Shown: positions 9,510-17,236, counted from the stretch's first letter. The stretch is 35,026 nt of DNA from Desulfosporosinus sp. I2 (GCF_000960765.1 NZ_JYNH01000036.1:1-35026), one strand, 5' to 3'. Numbers and translations are program-made. The notes: generated by a model not told the origin, from the letters alone.

Positions 9510-10397
9510 TTACTTAGTAGAATGTGCAGCTACTTTGATTGAATTATTAACATTGTGGATTTCAGGGATATATTGAACTAGTTTTTCAGCCCATTCCCGA
9601 TCTTCTTCAGAGTACACTTCTCCAGTCAGAAAAGCAATTCCATCTTTAACAAAAGCACGAATTTGTCCAGAGTTTAAGCGATGTTGACCAAGCTTGGAGA
9701 CTAACTGCTCGGTTAACCATAAATCATCTCCTTGGGAACGATGTCGAGTAAATATCTCACTGACCACAGCTTTTACTCCAGGGACTTGATAGGCCGTTTC
9801 GACCGCCCATTCCATGACATCCTGAGTGTCAACAAGACCCGTTAGTGTAATGAGACCCATCCGAGCTTTAGTCTTAATCTCATGAGCATTGACCCATGGA
9901 GAAGCAACTAAAGCATTTTCGACACGATTAACTAAAGTCGCATCATCGACAGCCTTCTCCAAAAACTGAATCTCACTGCGTATTTCTTTGACTCCACGAA
10001 CTTGGGAGGCTAAGCGTTTCGCTAATCTCTCTGTACTTTGGGTCTCTACATGTCCAAGCAAAGTGGCAATTCCTCGACTTACTCGACAACCCAAGTGTTT
10101 TATCTCCGTGTAGTTTGACCCCTGAAAACGCTCATTGATGCCCCGTTCAATGTCTTTATCCTTGATAGTTCCGTCATTAGCGACCGTTAGCGAATTATCT
10201 AATTCTTTAACCCCATCAATTCGACCTACTCTACTTCCAAAAAAATCTTTTTCGACGAGGCTATCCACCATTCCCCAAAGTGTGACTCGGTCTCCTTTGA
10301 CCTTAACCTGGATCCCTAAAGCACTGTCTCTAAAATGAGTATGAATAAGCTTTTCGATTTCCCGAAGGACGTCTTGTTCAGAACGTAAATTTCCCAT
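9510..10397 (-). CDS. Protein with four tandem BON domains
   Basis: 295 residues with no signal peptide or membrane segment, so probably cytoplasmic. Four repeats of about 70 residues (roughly 5-72, 80-148, 152-217, 225-291) share the BON pattern: a helix, then hydrophobic strands of the form V-T-L-x-G-x-V and a following helix ending in V-x-G-V-K-x-V. Examples are RVTLWGMVDS, IATLLGHVET, LITLTGLVDT and IAFLTGEVYS. BON domains are thought to bind membranes or phospholipids and occur in envelope-stress proteins. GGAGG lies 7 bases before the ATG. It is followed by a hairpin and preceded by a 90-base gap after the potassium channel gene. The precise role is unknown. Confidence 0.85.
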   Translation of the reverse strand: MGNLRSEQDVLREIEKLIHTHFRDSALGIQVKVKGDRVTLWGMVDSLVEKDFFGSRVGRIDGVKELDNSLTVANDGTIKDKDIERGINERFQGSNYTEIKHLGCRVSRGIATLLGHVETQSTERLAKRLASQVRGVKEIRSEIQFLEKAVDDATLVNRVENALVASPWVNAHEIKTKARMGLITLTGLVDTQDVMEWAVETAYQVPGVKAVVSEIFTRHRSQGDDLWLTEQLVSKLGQHRLNSGQIRAFVKDGIAFLTGEVYSEEDREWAEKLVQYIPEIHNVNNSIKVAAHSTK

Positions 10398-10488
10398 AAA
10401 TCTCCCTCCACTCAGAAAACTGTTACTACTCGCATAGAGGGTATTTTATCCCAAGACTTCCTCTTTTAATCTAAGACCCTTATGATTA

Positions 10489-11496
10489 TCAAACTTCGCA
10501 ATGTGTGAGGTTTGCAGCAAGTTTTTCTAAACGATGTAATTGATCTCTCAACCCTAATACTATTAACAGATCTCCCTGAAATATTGCTTCGCTAGCATCA
10601 GGATTACTGATCACCTGATTGTCCCGTAAGATCGCGAGAACCATGGCCCCGGTTTGCTGCTTAATTCTACTCGTTAATAATGTTTCCCCAACCAAACATG
10701 AGCCTTGATCAATTTTCAGTTCCACCATTTCCATTTCAATATTATGATCATGAATCACGGTCTCTAAATATTCCACACTAATAGGTTTCAGGATCGACAT
10801 CGCCATTCTCCATCCGCCCAAAGTTGCCGGAGAAATCACTTTGTCCGCTCCAGCACGCAATAACTTTTTTTCAGATTCAGGCTGATCCATCCGAGCTACC
10901 ACCTGAATATTGGGATTTAGCCCTTTGGCTGTTAAGGTGACAAAAACATTTAATGAATCCTCAGGGAGAGCAGAGATTAGTCCCTTCGCTTTCATAATAG
11001 AGGCCTTATTCAAGGTTTCATCATAGGTAGCATCACTATGAATCACTAAAAAACCTTCCGCTATTAGCTGGTTAGCAAGGTCCTCCTGTTGTTCTATGAC
11101 AACACATGCGGCACCCTCTTTACGTAGGCGGTAAATGACTTGTCTGCCTACACGTCCTGCGCCGCAGACAATGACATGATCTTGAAGTTGTTCGATCTTC
11201 TTATTCATTTTTCTTCTCCAATACACGCCGGCCAATTGACCTTCAATCAGAAAGGCCATCATAAGTCCAGCAAAATAGAGCATGACTCCGACTCCACTCA
11301 GCATCAGGAATGTCAAAAAGGCATGTCCTGCAGCGGTTTGAGGTTCAATATCTCCGAAGCCTACCGTCGTGACTGTCTGAACTGTAAGATAAATAGCTTT
11401 AGCTAACGTGAGGTGTTCCGTTAATATGAGTCCGACTGTCCCGACAACCAAAGTAATGAGTAAAGCAATAAAAGCTAGCAAAACACTCCTAGCCAA
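10489..11496 (-). CDS. Potassium channel with RCK/TrkA-N and TrkA-C domains (MthK/Kch type)
   Basis: Two membrane helices flank a pore loop with the K+ selectivity filter TVGFGD (residues 44-49). A cytosolic Rossmann RCK domain follows (VIVCGAGRVGRQ near 109), then a TrkA-C domain (about 240-335), which in this family binds ligands and gates the pore. It is therefore a ligand-gated two-TM potassium channel of the inner membrane. The start is chosen at TTG 11496 because AAAGGAG lies 7 bases upstream. Another TTG at 11523 would add nine residues but lacks a ribosome binding site. The gating nucleotide or ion cannot be read from sequence. Confidence 0.87.
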   Translation of the reverse strand: MARSVLLAFIALLITLVVGTVGLILTEHLTLAKAIYLTVQTVTTVGFGDIEPQTAAGHAFLTFLMLSGVGVMLYFAGLMMAFLIEGQLAGVYWRRKMNKKIEQLQDHVIVCGAGRVGRQVIYRLRKEGAACVVIEQQEDLANQLIAEGFLVIHSDATYDETLNKASIMKAKGLISALPEDSLNVFVTLTAKGLNPNIQVVARMDQPESEKKLLRAGADKVISPATLGGWRMAMSILKPISVEYLETVIHDHNIEMEMVELKIDQGSCLVGETLLTSRIKQQTGAMVLAILRDNQVISNPDASEAIFQGDLLIVLGLRDQLHRLEKLAANLTHCEV

Positions 11497-11582
11497 CAAT
11501 TCGCTCCTTTCTGTCTGGTCCAACGTTAATTAAACATGAGCGAATTACTTCACTCGATGTTTGAGGTGATTCTGGCATTTGG

Positions 11583-12413
11583 CTAAATTTCTAAGTAAGA
11601 TCTTAATTGGAGGACACTATCATAAGGGACATCCATTTGACCCAATTTTACAAACCCCGAAGGTCCATGATAATCGCTGCCGCCAGTTGCCAAGATGGCA
11701 AATTTATCGGCAACTTCTGCATAGTATTGAATAAGAGCTGCTTGTCTTTCCCAATAGCCGTAATACACTTCAAGACCAATTTGACGATAGGCTAAAAGTG
11801 AAAACACTATCTGGGGATCCCAGAGTAGTCCAGGATGGGCGACAACAGGAAGTCCGCCGCATGCAAAAATAAGGTCAACAGCATCCTCGAACGTATGGTT
11901 TAGATAAGGTAAATGGGCCACTCCCCCAGGACGAAAATGAGCTGCAATCTCTCGCCAATTTTTATTCTGACTGCTACCACTTTCCTGATGATAAATGGCT
12001 CTCATGATATGCCCCTTAGTAACAGCCCCATTTGCTCCGACTTCGTTCTCCACATCTTTCCACGTTAGGGAAATACCGCCACTCTTTAAGCACTCAACCA
12101 TATCATGGGCTAAAGCAGTGCGTTGGGTTCGAATCTCTTGCAATCGCGCCTGTAAGAGTGGATGATTAACATTTTTGAAATAACCTAAGAGATGGACTTC
12201 GTGACCCTGGTAACTGGTTAACAATTCAACACCCGGAATAATCTTAATATCTAATTCTTCCGCAAGAAGTTCAGCCTTATTAATTGCTTGAGTACTTTCA
12301 TGGTCCGTAATTGCTAAGGTTTGAACATTGTTGGTATGGGCAAGGTTAATAACCTCTTCTATCGAAAGCAAGCCATCAGATTCATGCGTATGAATGTGTA
12401 AATCTGACCTCAA
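11583..12413 (-). CDS. PHP-domain metal-dependent phosphoesterase (RNase AM/YciV-like)
   Basis: About 276 residues with all PHP motifs in order: DLHIHTHESDG at the N-terminus, ITDHES, PGVE, the H in PVVAHPG and GGSDYHG at the C-terminal end. These residues bind a trinuclear metal centre that hydrolyses phosphoesters. Relatives include 3',5'-nucleoside bisphosphate phosphatase and 5'-3' exoribonuclease AM, so a role in nucleotide or RNA 5'-end turnover is plausible but not proven. The start is taken at TTG 12413, giving M-R-S-D-L-H-I-H-T, with GGGAGG seven bases upstream. The GTG at 12419 nearly touches the ribosome binding site. Confidence 0.83.
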   Translation of the reverse strand: MRSDLHIHTHESDGLLSIEEVINLAHTNNVQTLAITDHESTQAINKAELLAEELDIKIIPGVELLTSYQGHEVHLLGYFKNVNHPLLQARLQEIRTQRTALAHDMVECLKSGGISLTWKDVENEVGANGAVTKGHIMRAIYHQESGSSQNKNWREIAAHFRPGGVAHLPYLNHTFEDAVDLIFACGGLPVVAHPGLLWDPQIVFSLLAYRQIGLEVYYGYWERQAALIQYYAEVADKFAILATGGSDYHGPSGFVKLGQMDVPYDSVLQLRSYLEI

Positions 12414-12619
12414 AAACACCCCTCCCTTATTTGCATCTTACCATTTTTTCTAGACTCAAGCCAAAGACTCGCCCAAACTCCCACAGAAGGTCAAAGATTA
12501 ATTTAACTATAGTATGCCTATTCTTGTTTTTCCTTAAAAATCCTGCCTGCTTGTTTCATAATTAAAGGCAATAAATCTTCAAGATCTTTAAATTCCATAA
12601 TATATAATTCCATAATATA

Positions 12620-12648
12620 TTGACACATCCCTTTTTATCCGATATAAT
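12620..12648 (+). promoter_or_regulatory. Consensus sigma-A promoter of tRNA-Trp
   Basis: Perfect TTGACA (12620-12625), 17-base spacer, perfect TATAAT (12643-12648), 22 bases before the mature tRNA. The rest of the 250-base gap from 12420 is A+T-rich with a repeated TATATAATTCCATAATATAT-like stretch and no gene. Confidence 0.9.
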
Positions 12649-12669
12649 TCATTTCGTTGCAAAAATTAT

Positions 12670-12743
12670 AGGGGATTAGTTTAATGGTAGAACAACGGTC
12701 TCCAAAACCGTCAGTGGGAGTTCGACTCTCTCATCCCCTGCCA
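12670..12743 (+). tRNA. tRNA-Trp (anticodon CCA)
   Basis: Acceptor arms AGGGGAT (12670-12676) and ATCCCCT (12733-12739), discriminator G, encoded CCA (12741-12743). The anticodon stem ACGGT/ACCGT encloses loop CTCCAAA with anticodon CCA at 12702-12704. The T-arm carries TTCGA. Overall sequence closely follows the Bacillus tRNA-Trp pattern. It is followed directly by its own terminator and by the accessory region. Confidence 0.97.
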
Positions 12744-12756
12744 AACAAAAAATGAG

Positions 12757-12785
12757 ACACCGCAAGTGATTGCGGTGTTTTTTAT
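12757..12785 (+). terminator. Rho-independent terminator of tRNA-Trp
   Basis: Stem ACACCGCAA (12757-12765) with TTGCGGTGT (12770-12778), GTGA loop, followed by a T-rich tail. Confidence 0.9.
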
Positions 12786-12952
12786 TTTGCCCTTTAAGTT
12801 GTTTAATGCTCGTTTGGGGACTATTTGGGGACTAATGATAAAACAAGCTACTATATAATAGGATAAATTACTATAAAGCAAACGGAAATCAAGGAGGTTG
12901 TTTTCACTATTTGTCGAATAGTACATAGGGTTATATTGATGGAGGTAAGAAG

Positions 12953-13735
12953 TTGAAGAATATTCTTGAATTACTAAAGGTTATTTTCTTTATATCAGTT
13001 CCTGCTTTGTTAGCTTATTTAAGTTCTAATAATAGCATTTTAGACCAATGGAAAACCCAAAAATATCTGGGTGACAATTTCAACATTGAGCTATTTAAAC
13101 AATATTTACTTATCATAGGTACTATAATAACTAGTGGATACTTAAGTATAAGTAACGCATTGAATATAAGAAAGAATTCCGTCTTACTATCTCAAAGGGC
13201 TGCCCTAATTAACGAATGGAAAATATCAACATTATATTATTTAGAAAGTATTATCATCGATGAACATACAAGTTCTATTAAATTTAAAATATGGAGAGAG
13301 CGAAGAGGTATCATTTATAGAATTTCAAAAAAATTCTATAATGCTATTGGGAAAAATCGTAAGATAGTGTTTTACGAAAGACAAATAGAAGGTTTAACTG
13401 ATATGGATAATACCAGTATGTATTATGAGGTTGCACCGAACATTCAAGGTGTAGTAGGTCTATGTTATAATGAGAAAGAAATACAGTACGAAGAGGACTT
13501 TTCATTATCTTTGGATGCTCATCATTTAAATCCTTTTCAACTAAGTAGAGCACGTCAAATTAAATTTTGCCTTTGTTCGCCGATATTTAATACAAACAAT
13601 GAAATTGTCACAATTATTTCTTTCGAGAGCATACACTGTATTAATATAAACACAAACTTTGAAAACCAACTTGCGAATGCAATAACAAACTTCTGTCAAA
13701 CACTCTATCAAAATTGTCCTGAACTTTTTAAATAA
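12953..13735 (+). CDS. Two-TM membrane protein with C-terminal GAF-like domain, unknown function
   Basis: 260 residues from a TTG start with GGAGG 7 bases upstream. Two hydrophobic helices (about 7-23 and 50-68) are joined by a short polar loop. Residues about 75-255 form a soluble, alternating helix/strand domain. Its order (Q-G-V-V-G-L-C-Y, then Q-I-K-F-C-L-C-S-P-I-F, then E-I-V-T-I-I-S-F-E-S) resembles the last strands of a GAF small-molecule sensor domain. That match is by eye and tentative. The stop is 12 bases from the next gene, so the two form an operon; a shared terminator follows. The gene is A+T-rich compared with the flanking core genes and lies just after tRNA-Trp, suggesting acquisition. 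Two-TM plus sensor layouts occur in nucleotide-signal defence effectors, but no nucleotide cyclase is adjacent. Confidence 0.75.
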   Translation: MKNILELLKVIFFISVPALLAYLSSNNSILDQWKTQKYLGDNFNIELFKQYLLIIGTIITSGYLSISNALNIRKNSVLLSQRAALINEWKISTLYYLESIIIDEHTSSIKFKIWRERRGIIYRISKKFYNAIGKNRKIVFYERQIEGLTDMDNTSMYYEVAPNIQGVVGLCYNEKEIQYEEDFSLSLDAHHLNPFQLSRARQIKFCLCSPIFNTNNEIVTIISFESIHCININTNFENQLANAITNFCQTLYQNCPELFK

Positions 13736-13747
13736 GGGGGTTTCAAA

Positions 13748-14035
13748 ATGGCCAAATCTATAAAGGCTTCTTCCTGCAAAGCTGCGTCTGGCCGAAAAGA
13801 ATATCTTTCTAGCATTGCAGGTAATGTTTTATCTCAAAAAACTAATGCCTACGGGATATCGAGTAACTCAAAAAAGGCTAGTTTATCAATAAAGGTTTCT
13901 CAAACTATGAGTGCAACATCTGCATCAAAAGTATTAAGTGACGGTAGATTTGGAGCAGAAAGCAAATCCATTGCTGGTTCTGTTTTAGCTCAGACAAAAA
14001 AGAGATGCAGCACAAAGAAGAAAAAAAGAAAATAA
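13748..14035 (+). CDS. Small basic Ser/Lys/Ala-rich repeat protein, partner of the two-TM GAF-like gene
   Basis: 95 residues, strongly basic (tail KKKKRK), rich in S, K and A. An imperfect duplication is visible: SSIAGNVLSQ (about 21-30) and KSIAGSVLAQ (about 74-83). The second copy is preceded by S-A-S-K-V-L-S-D-G-R. I recall small proteins with the V-L-x-D-G-R ... S-x-A-G-S-x-L-x-Q pattern in many bacteria, without a known function; this is memory, not a search result. The ribosome binding site is AAGGGGG, about 6 bases before the ATG, overlapping the end of the preceding gene. The basic composition suggests nucleic-acid or acidic-membrane binding. An antitoxin, cofactor or chromatin-like role cannot be told apart here. 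Confidence 0.75.
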   Translation: MAKSIKASSCKAASGRKEYLSSIAGNVLSQKTNAYGISSNSKKASLSIKVSQTMSATSASKVLSDGRFGAESKSIAGSVLAQTKKRCSTKKKKRK

Positions 14036-14037
14036 TC

Positions 14038-14065
14038 AAAGACCTTTGATTTAGAGGTCTTTTTT
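14038..14065 (+). terminator. Terminator of the two-gene operon
   Basis: Stem AAAGACCT (14038-14045) with AGGTCTTT (14055-14062), 9-base loop, T tract 14060-14065. Confidence 0.85.
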
Positions 14066-14139
14066 GTAAATACCCTGACCAGTTTAAGCACTTAATTATT
14101 TCATACCTTACTTGCTCAGTAAGTGGAAACATGTCTCTA

Positions 14140-14185
14140 AAAAATATACAAGCCCTTCTTTTCGGAGAAGGGCTTGTATATTTTT
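14140..14185. terminator. Strong bidirectional terminator-type hairpin
   Basis: Perfect 20-bp stem (14140-14159 with 14166-14185), TTTCGG loop, A-rich on the left and T-rich on the right, so it can act in both directions. It lies between the plus-strand operon and the minus-strand HTH gene. The gap 14036-14300 holds these two hairpins and no gene that I can see. Confidence 0.85.
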
Positions 14186-14300
14186 TTAAGGTTTAAGCTC
14201 TCTTATGTGTAATCATACAATATAACATTACGTTTTGTGCAAAGTGTTAGATATTGTTCCTTTGCTTACCCCATTATTGCACCAAGAAGCCGGTGCTATC

Positions 14301-14516
14301 TCACTCTTCTTCTGTTGATTCGGTACTTTTTTCCGTTTGCTCTGTTCGATGTTTAATAAATTCCTCCAACTGTGCATCCGACACACGCCACTCCGATTTA
14401 GGTGCATCAGAAAGCTTAAAACCGCGCAAACGTCCAGATCTCAACCAATCCATTATCGTTCTCGGCTTTACATGGAATAGTTCAGCAAGCTCTTGAACCG
14501 TATACATGCGTTCCAT
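14301..14516 (-). CDS. Excisionase-family helix-turn-helix DNA-binding protein
   Basis: 71 residues. The N-terminal 50 form a MerR/excisionase-type winged helix: M-Y-T-V-Q-E-L-A-E-L-F-H-V, T-I-M-D-W-L-R-S-G-R-L-R-G-F-K, then S-E-W-R-V-S-D-A-Q-L-E-E-F-I. The last 15 residues are a Glu/Thr tail. GGAGG lies 8 bases before the ATG. Such proteins bind DNA as excision factors for mobile elements or as small regulators. No integrase is in the window, so it may be an orphan left by an element, or a regulator of its divergent neighbour at 14693. Confidence 0.8.
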   Translation of the reverse strand: MERMYTVQELAELFHVKPRTIMDWLRSGRLRGFKLSDAPKSEWRVSDAQLEEFIKHRTEQTEKSTESTEEE

Positions 14517-14643
14517 TTATAAACCCTCCTAAGCTTAAACATCAAATAATATTGATTAACTACATAGTAACATAAATGCATATAAACTGCAACAAACGTA
14601 TATACTTTAATGTAATACTATGGTAAAATAGATTAAATCTAAG

Positions 14644-14668
14644 TTCCGATAATATAATCGTATCGGAA
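14644..14668. promoter_or_regulatory. Inverted repeat in the divergent region upstream of a small ORF
   Basis: Arms TTCCGATA (14644-14651) and TATCGGAA (14661-14668) with a 9-base A+T-rich centre. It lies between the divergent HTH gene and the 24-codon ORF. It could be an operator for the HTH protein or an RNA hairpin in the leader of the small ORF. Confidence 0.45.
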
Positions 14669-14692
14669 GTCAGGAAGTTGAGGAGGAGTATC

Positions 14693-14767
14693 ATGGAAAT
14701 GAGCTTATCTTTAATGAAGGATAGGAACATTAGTGTTAGACATGATGTCTCTATCGATATGTCTTGA
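14693..14767 (+). CDS. 24-residue small ORF with very strong ribosome binding site
   Basis: ATG to TGA encoding MEMSLSLMKDRNISVRHDVS followed by four more residues. GAGGAGGAG lies 5 bases upstream, far better than chance would usually give. The product is not recognised. It could be a real small protein, a leader peptide, or the surviving start of a gene cut off when the region was rearranged; no long frame follows. Divergent from the HTH gene, with an inverted repeat between them. Confidence 0.45.
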   Translation: MEMSLSLMKDRNISVRHDVSIDMS

Positions 14768-14785
14768 AGGTAGATTCTTTCTTAA

Positions 14786-15373
14786 TTAGGTAGGAGGGTT
14801 TAAGGTTCTTACTATTATTGTAGGGACCTTTTTATGTGTAAGACATGTTTCCCCTAATTTCGCAAGGGAGTTGTGAGATGATAAGGTAATACTTGTTGGA
14901 GATGCAGTTATCAAGTTGTTCACATCAAGTAATTGCGTAGTTTCTGTATATACATCCTTTTTTCCATTTGGATCACGAATTGTAATAACTAAACAAAATT
15001 CTTGCTCTAAATCCTTTTTCTCTGTGATAGCTAATTCTTCAATATATTTACGGTATACACCTTCAATTTTGAGGTACCACTTCTTTGGTGATTCAAGGTG
15101 GTTTTCCTTATTAGCTACGGTAGCTTGAGAAAGGTCTACCGCATATTTTTTGTTTGGATAGTATTTATCACCATATTGTATGAGAGTTTTTTCACTAAGA
15201 TGAAATTCATGATTTAAAGACGGTTTTCTTCTTGTATACATGCTTGAGGCTAATAGGTTTTGACCACCATCTCGACCAATGGGATTTTTTATAGTTGGTT
15301 TCGTAGTATCTCTAGCCACTTTGACCGATGGGAGCCAAAAGAGCATGACGAGGTTCGTAACCTTTTTAGACAA
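14786..15373 (-). CDS. Hypothetical protein, not recognised
   Basis: Frame of up to 195 residues (TTG 15373). An ATG at 15346 gives 186. Neither has a good ribosome binding site, so the start is open. Residues from about 45 onward look like a genuine soluble protein, mixed charged and strand-forming (for example Q-E-F-C-L-V-I-T-I-R-D-P-N-G-K-K-D-V-Y-T). It has no membrane segment and no motif known to me. It may be the 3' part of a longer gene truncated on the upstream side, because the region 15374-15600 gives only a short, stop-broken frame (15410-15592) on the same strand. Confidence 0.5.
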   Translation of the reverse strand: MSKKVTNLVMLFWLPSVKVARDTTKPTIKNPIGRDGGQNLLASSMYTRRKPSLNHEFHLSEKTLIQYGDKYYPNKKYAVDLSQATVANKENHLESPKKWYLKIEGVYRKYIEELAITEKKDLEQEFCLVITIRDPNGKKDVYTETTQLLDVNNLITASPTSITLSSHNSLAKLGETCLTHKKVPTIIVRTLNPPT

Positions 15374-15616
15374 GCAAACATACTATAAATCAGATGCAAT
15401 GACAGGCAGTTATTCACTTCCAAAAATGGGAGTATGGCAGGCTCTCCCCTTTAATAAACGACTTGGGCTGGTCGCTTTCCTCTTAATCTCCGTCCAAATT
15501 TTTCGATATTTGGTTTTTAAGTACCTTTTAGAAATTCTCTTATAGTTGAGAGTAATTAATGCGCGAAGCTCTCGACTCTGGTTAGAAACCAAAAATCATA
15601 AAAAGGAGAGATTAGA

Positions 15617-16054
15617 ATGGCCTATTCAAAAGAATATGCTGCTAAACTTATTTTTACTTTGGATTCGGTGAGAAAAACACAACGAGCACAAAGAAATATT
15701 TATGATTCCGGTATTGTAAGTCCCAATCAAAATACACTGGCATCAAGCTTGTCTGCAGTGGCTAGCGTTTTGAGTCTTGTTTTTATCCTTGGCACACCAG
15801 CTACTTTGGCAGCAGGGGTTACGTCTCTTGTATCCGGTATGATTCCAGATGAAAAAAGTGTACTGCAATCGCTGGTGTATGCAGGATATTGGAATTTAGG
15901 ATATATCGAAGACTTTCTAGTTGATAATCCGGGATACGATATGATAGAAGTAAATCTTCCCTTTATTGAATATACAACAGTAGGAGTTCGATTTATCACA
16001 GGTAAAGGTGTGGTAACACGAATTCATTCAGGTAGCGGATGGATTATTATGTAA
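15617..16054 (+). CDS. Hypothetical protein with a hydrophobic centre
   Basis: 145 residues. AAAAGGAGAG lies 6 bases before the ATG, so expression is likely. The N-terminus (1-40) is polar and basic. Residues about 42-75 are hydrophobic and rich in Ala, Ser, Leu and Gly (S-A-V-A-S-V-L-S-L-V-F-I-L-G), suggesting one or two membrane segments. The C-terminal 70 residues look like a strand-rich domain ending G-S-G-W-I-I-M. Not recognised. It is followed by a strong hairpin and flanked by minus-strand orphans. Confidence 0.65.
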   Translation: MAYSKEYAAKLIFTLDSVRKTQRAQRNIYDSGIVSPNQNTLASSLSAVASVLSLVFILGTPATLAAGVTSLVSGMIPDEKSVLQSLVYAGYWNLGYIEDFLVDNPGYDMIEVNLPFIEYTTVGVRFITGKGVVTRIHSGSGWIIM

Positions 16055-16070
16055 TAGTCCCCTTAGCTAA

Positions 16071-16113
16071 AGAAGCGACCGTTTTCCTCCTTAAGAGGAA
16101 AACGGTCGCTTCT
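16071..16113. terminator. Strong hairpin between convergent genes
   Basis: Perfect 19-bp stem (16071-16089 with 16095-16113), CTTAA loop. The T tract is poor on both strands, but its position 17 bases after the plus-strand stop and 8 bases before the end of the minus-strand gene fits a shared terminator. Confidence 0.7.
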
Positions 16114-16120
16114 TGTATAC

Positions 16121-16567
16121 TCATTTAAACAAGCCTCGAATTACTATTGGATCAAACTCATTAGTTATTTTATATGATTTAGTCGTATTCTTTTTTGAAT
16201 TATATTCAAATATATTTACATAGTCATTATCGTAGAGTGTTATTCCAAACTTTCTATTCTCGTTAGTCTTTAAGGTTATCCAGTACGACTCCGTATAATT
16301 AATATTTGAAAAACTTGCTTCTCTCATTTTTGTCCGAGAAAAAGCATTCATTATTAATTCAATTTGACTGGGATCTGTTACAGTTATTCTATTCTCATTT
16401 ATAGCATCAGTTTTTCTAATTATTTCAATTGAGCTTACTTCCATCACGTTCAAATGGTCCAATACGACCTCTTTGAATGTAGTGTTTTTTGTAGACATAT
16501 AAATAATTACTAAACCAACCACTATAGCAAAAATTATTGCCGCAACAATCTTATAACGTTTTTTCAT
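16121..16567 (-). CDS. Membrane-anchored extracellular small protein (possibly DUF5301-like)
   Basis: 148 residues. After M-K-K-R-Y-K a hydrophobic helix (7-24) acts as an uncleaved anchor or signal. The rest is an exported mixed helix/strand domain with I-T-V-T-D-P-S-Q-I-E-L-I-M-N-A-F-S-R-T-K, a pattern reminiscent of DUF5301-type Firmicutes proteins; this is tentative. AAAGGAGG precedes the ATG by 5 bases. No cysteine follows the helix, so it is not a lipoprotein. Function unknown. Confidence 0.65.
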   Translation of the reverse strand: MKKRYKIVAAIIFAIVVGLVIIYMSTKNTTFKEVVLDHLNVMEVSSIEIIRKTDAINENRITVTDPSQIELIMNAFSRTKMREASFSNINYTESYWITLKTNENRKFGITLYDNDYVNIFEYNSKKNTTKSYKITNEFDPIVIRGLFK

Positions 16568-16649
16568 AGAAGCCTCCTTTAATCATTTAATCTTTATAGC
16601 GCATTTTGTATAGCTATCTATATCTATATCTATATTCAGGGAGAGGCCT

Positions 16650-16859
16650 TCAATATAACGGTATGCTTGTACGTATGTGTTGGGAACCTCTACATCTTTT
16701 TTTCGTGATGTTAACGATAGTACTTGATATCGAAAAGAAGAGGCCTGCTATTGAATAGCTCAGAATCACTCTGTCTGAAATATTGACTAGATTGAAAGTT
16801 TTCAACGTTGCCATAACCATAAATAAAGCTCCTATAATCATTTTATCAAGACCAATAGA
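16650..16859 (-). pseudogene. Membrane-protein fragment fused to the end of a decayed AraC-family gene
   Basis: A frame with ATG at 16841 encodes two hydrophobic segments (I-I-G-A-L-F-M-V-M-A-T-L and V-I-L-S-Y-S-I-A-G-L-F-F-S-I-S-S). The frame is open upstream of the ATG and runs into the AraC remnant. It has no clear ribosome binding site, and the last 15 residues look random. I read it as a gene piece joined during a deletion, not an intact gene. The 80 bases on to the next gene hold nothing recognisable. Confidence 0.45.
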
Positions 16860-17236
16860 ACTGTAAGGGTTATTCCTTCGCGAAAATGATACTTCCGTTT
16901 TTCCACCGGACTCTCTGGAATCTCCTGAAAAAACCCCTTTTTAACCATCATGGCAATATACGGTCGCGTTAGAGCAGGTTCTGTACAAGAGAGACGCGTT
17001 TCAGGTACAACGGAAATCAGTTTCCCCTTTGTAAAGTGATGTACCCGATGTTCTATTCTTAGTGGTGGAGGATCAGATGAAGGCAAAACAAAATGATAAT
17101 CTTCAAGATACGTTTCCTCATTGATGATAAAGGATGTGGGTCTAAAAATAATCATATTGGCATCTGAATGTGACTCGGTTTTTGCCATAATCTCCGATGG
17201 AATTTGATCAACAAAGTTTTTAAATGCCTCTACCAT
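16857..17236 (-). pseudogene. AraC-family regulator, truncated and frameshifted (N-terminal cupin part only)
   Basis: From ATG 17236 (GGGAGG 10 bases upstream) the frame encodes a cupin-like sensor region: D-Y-H-F-V-L-P-S-S-D-P-P-P-L, then K-G-K-L-I-S-V-V-P-E-T-R-L, then P-Y-I-A-M-M-V-K-K-G-F-F-Q-E-I. This is typical of the N-terminal domain of AraC-type transcription factors. After that the frame loses similarity. Shifting one base at about 16917 gives F-F-Q-E-I-x-R-E-S-G-G-K and then N-N-P-Y-S-S, which fits the family better. The two HTH units expected next are absent. So a one-base loss and a larger truncation seem to have inactivated the gene. Family recognition is from memory. Confidence 0.6.

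Noticed and set aside
15279-15545. Plus-strand frame of 88 residues with a hydrophobic C-terminus
   Set aside because: Overlaps the minus-strand hypothetical gene, has no ribosome binding site and looks like an antisense frame.
15410-15592. Minus-strand 60-residue basic frame upstream of the 14786-15373 gene
   Set aside because: No ribosome binding site and no recognisable family; could be an extension of a broken gene, but cannot be supported.
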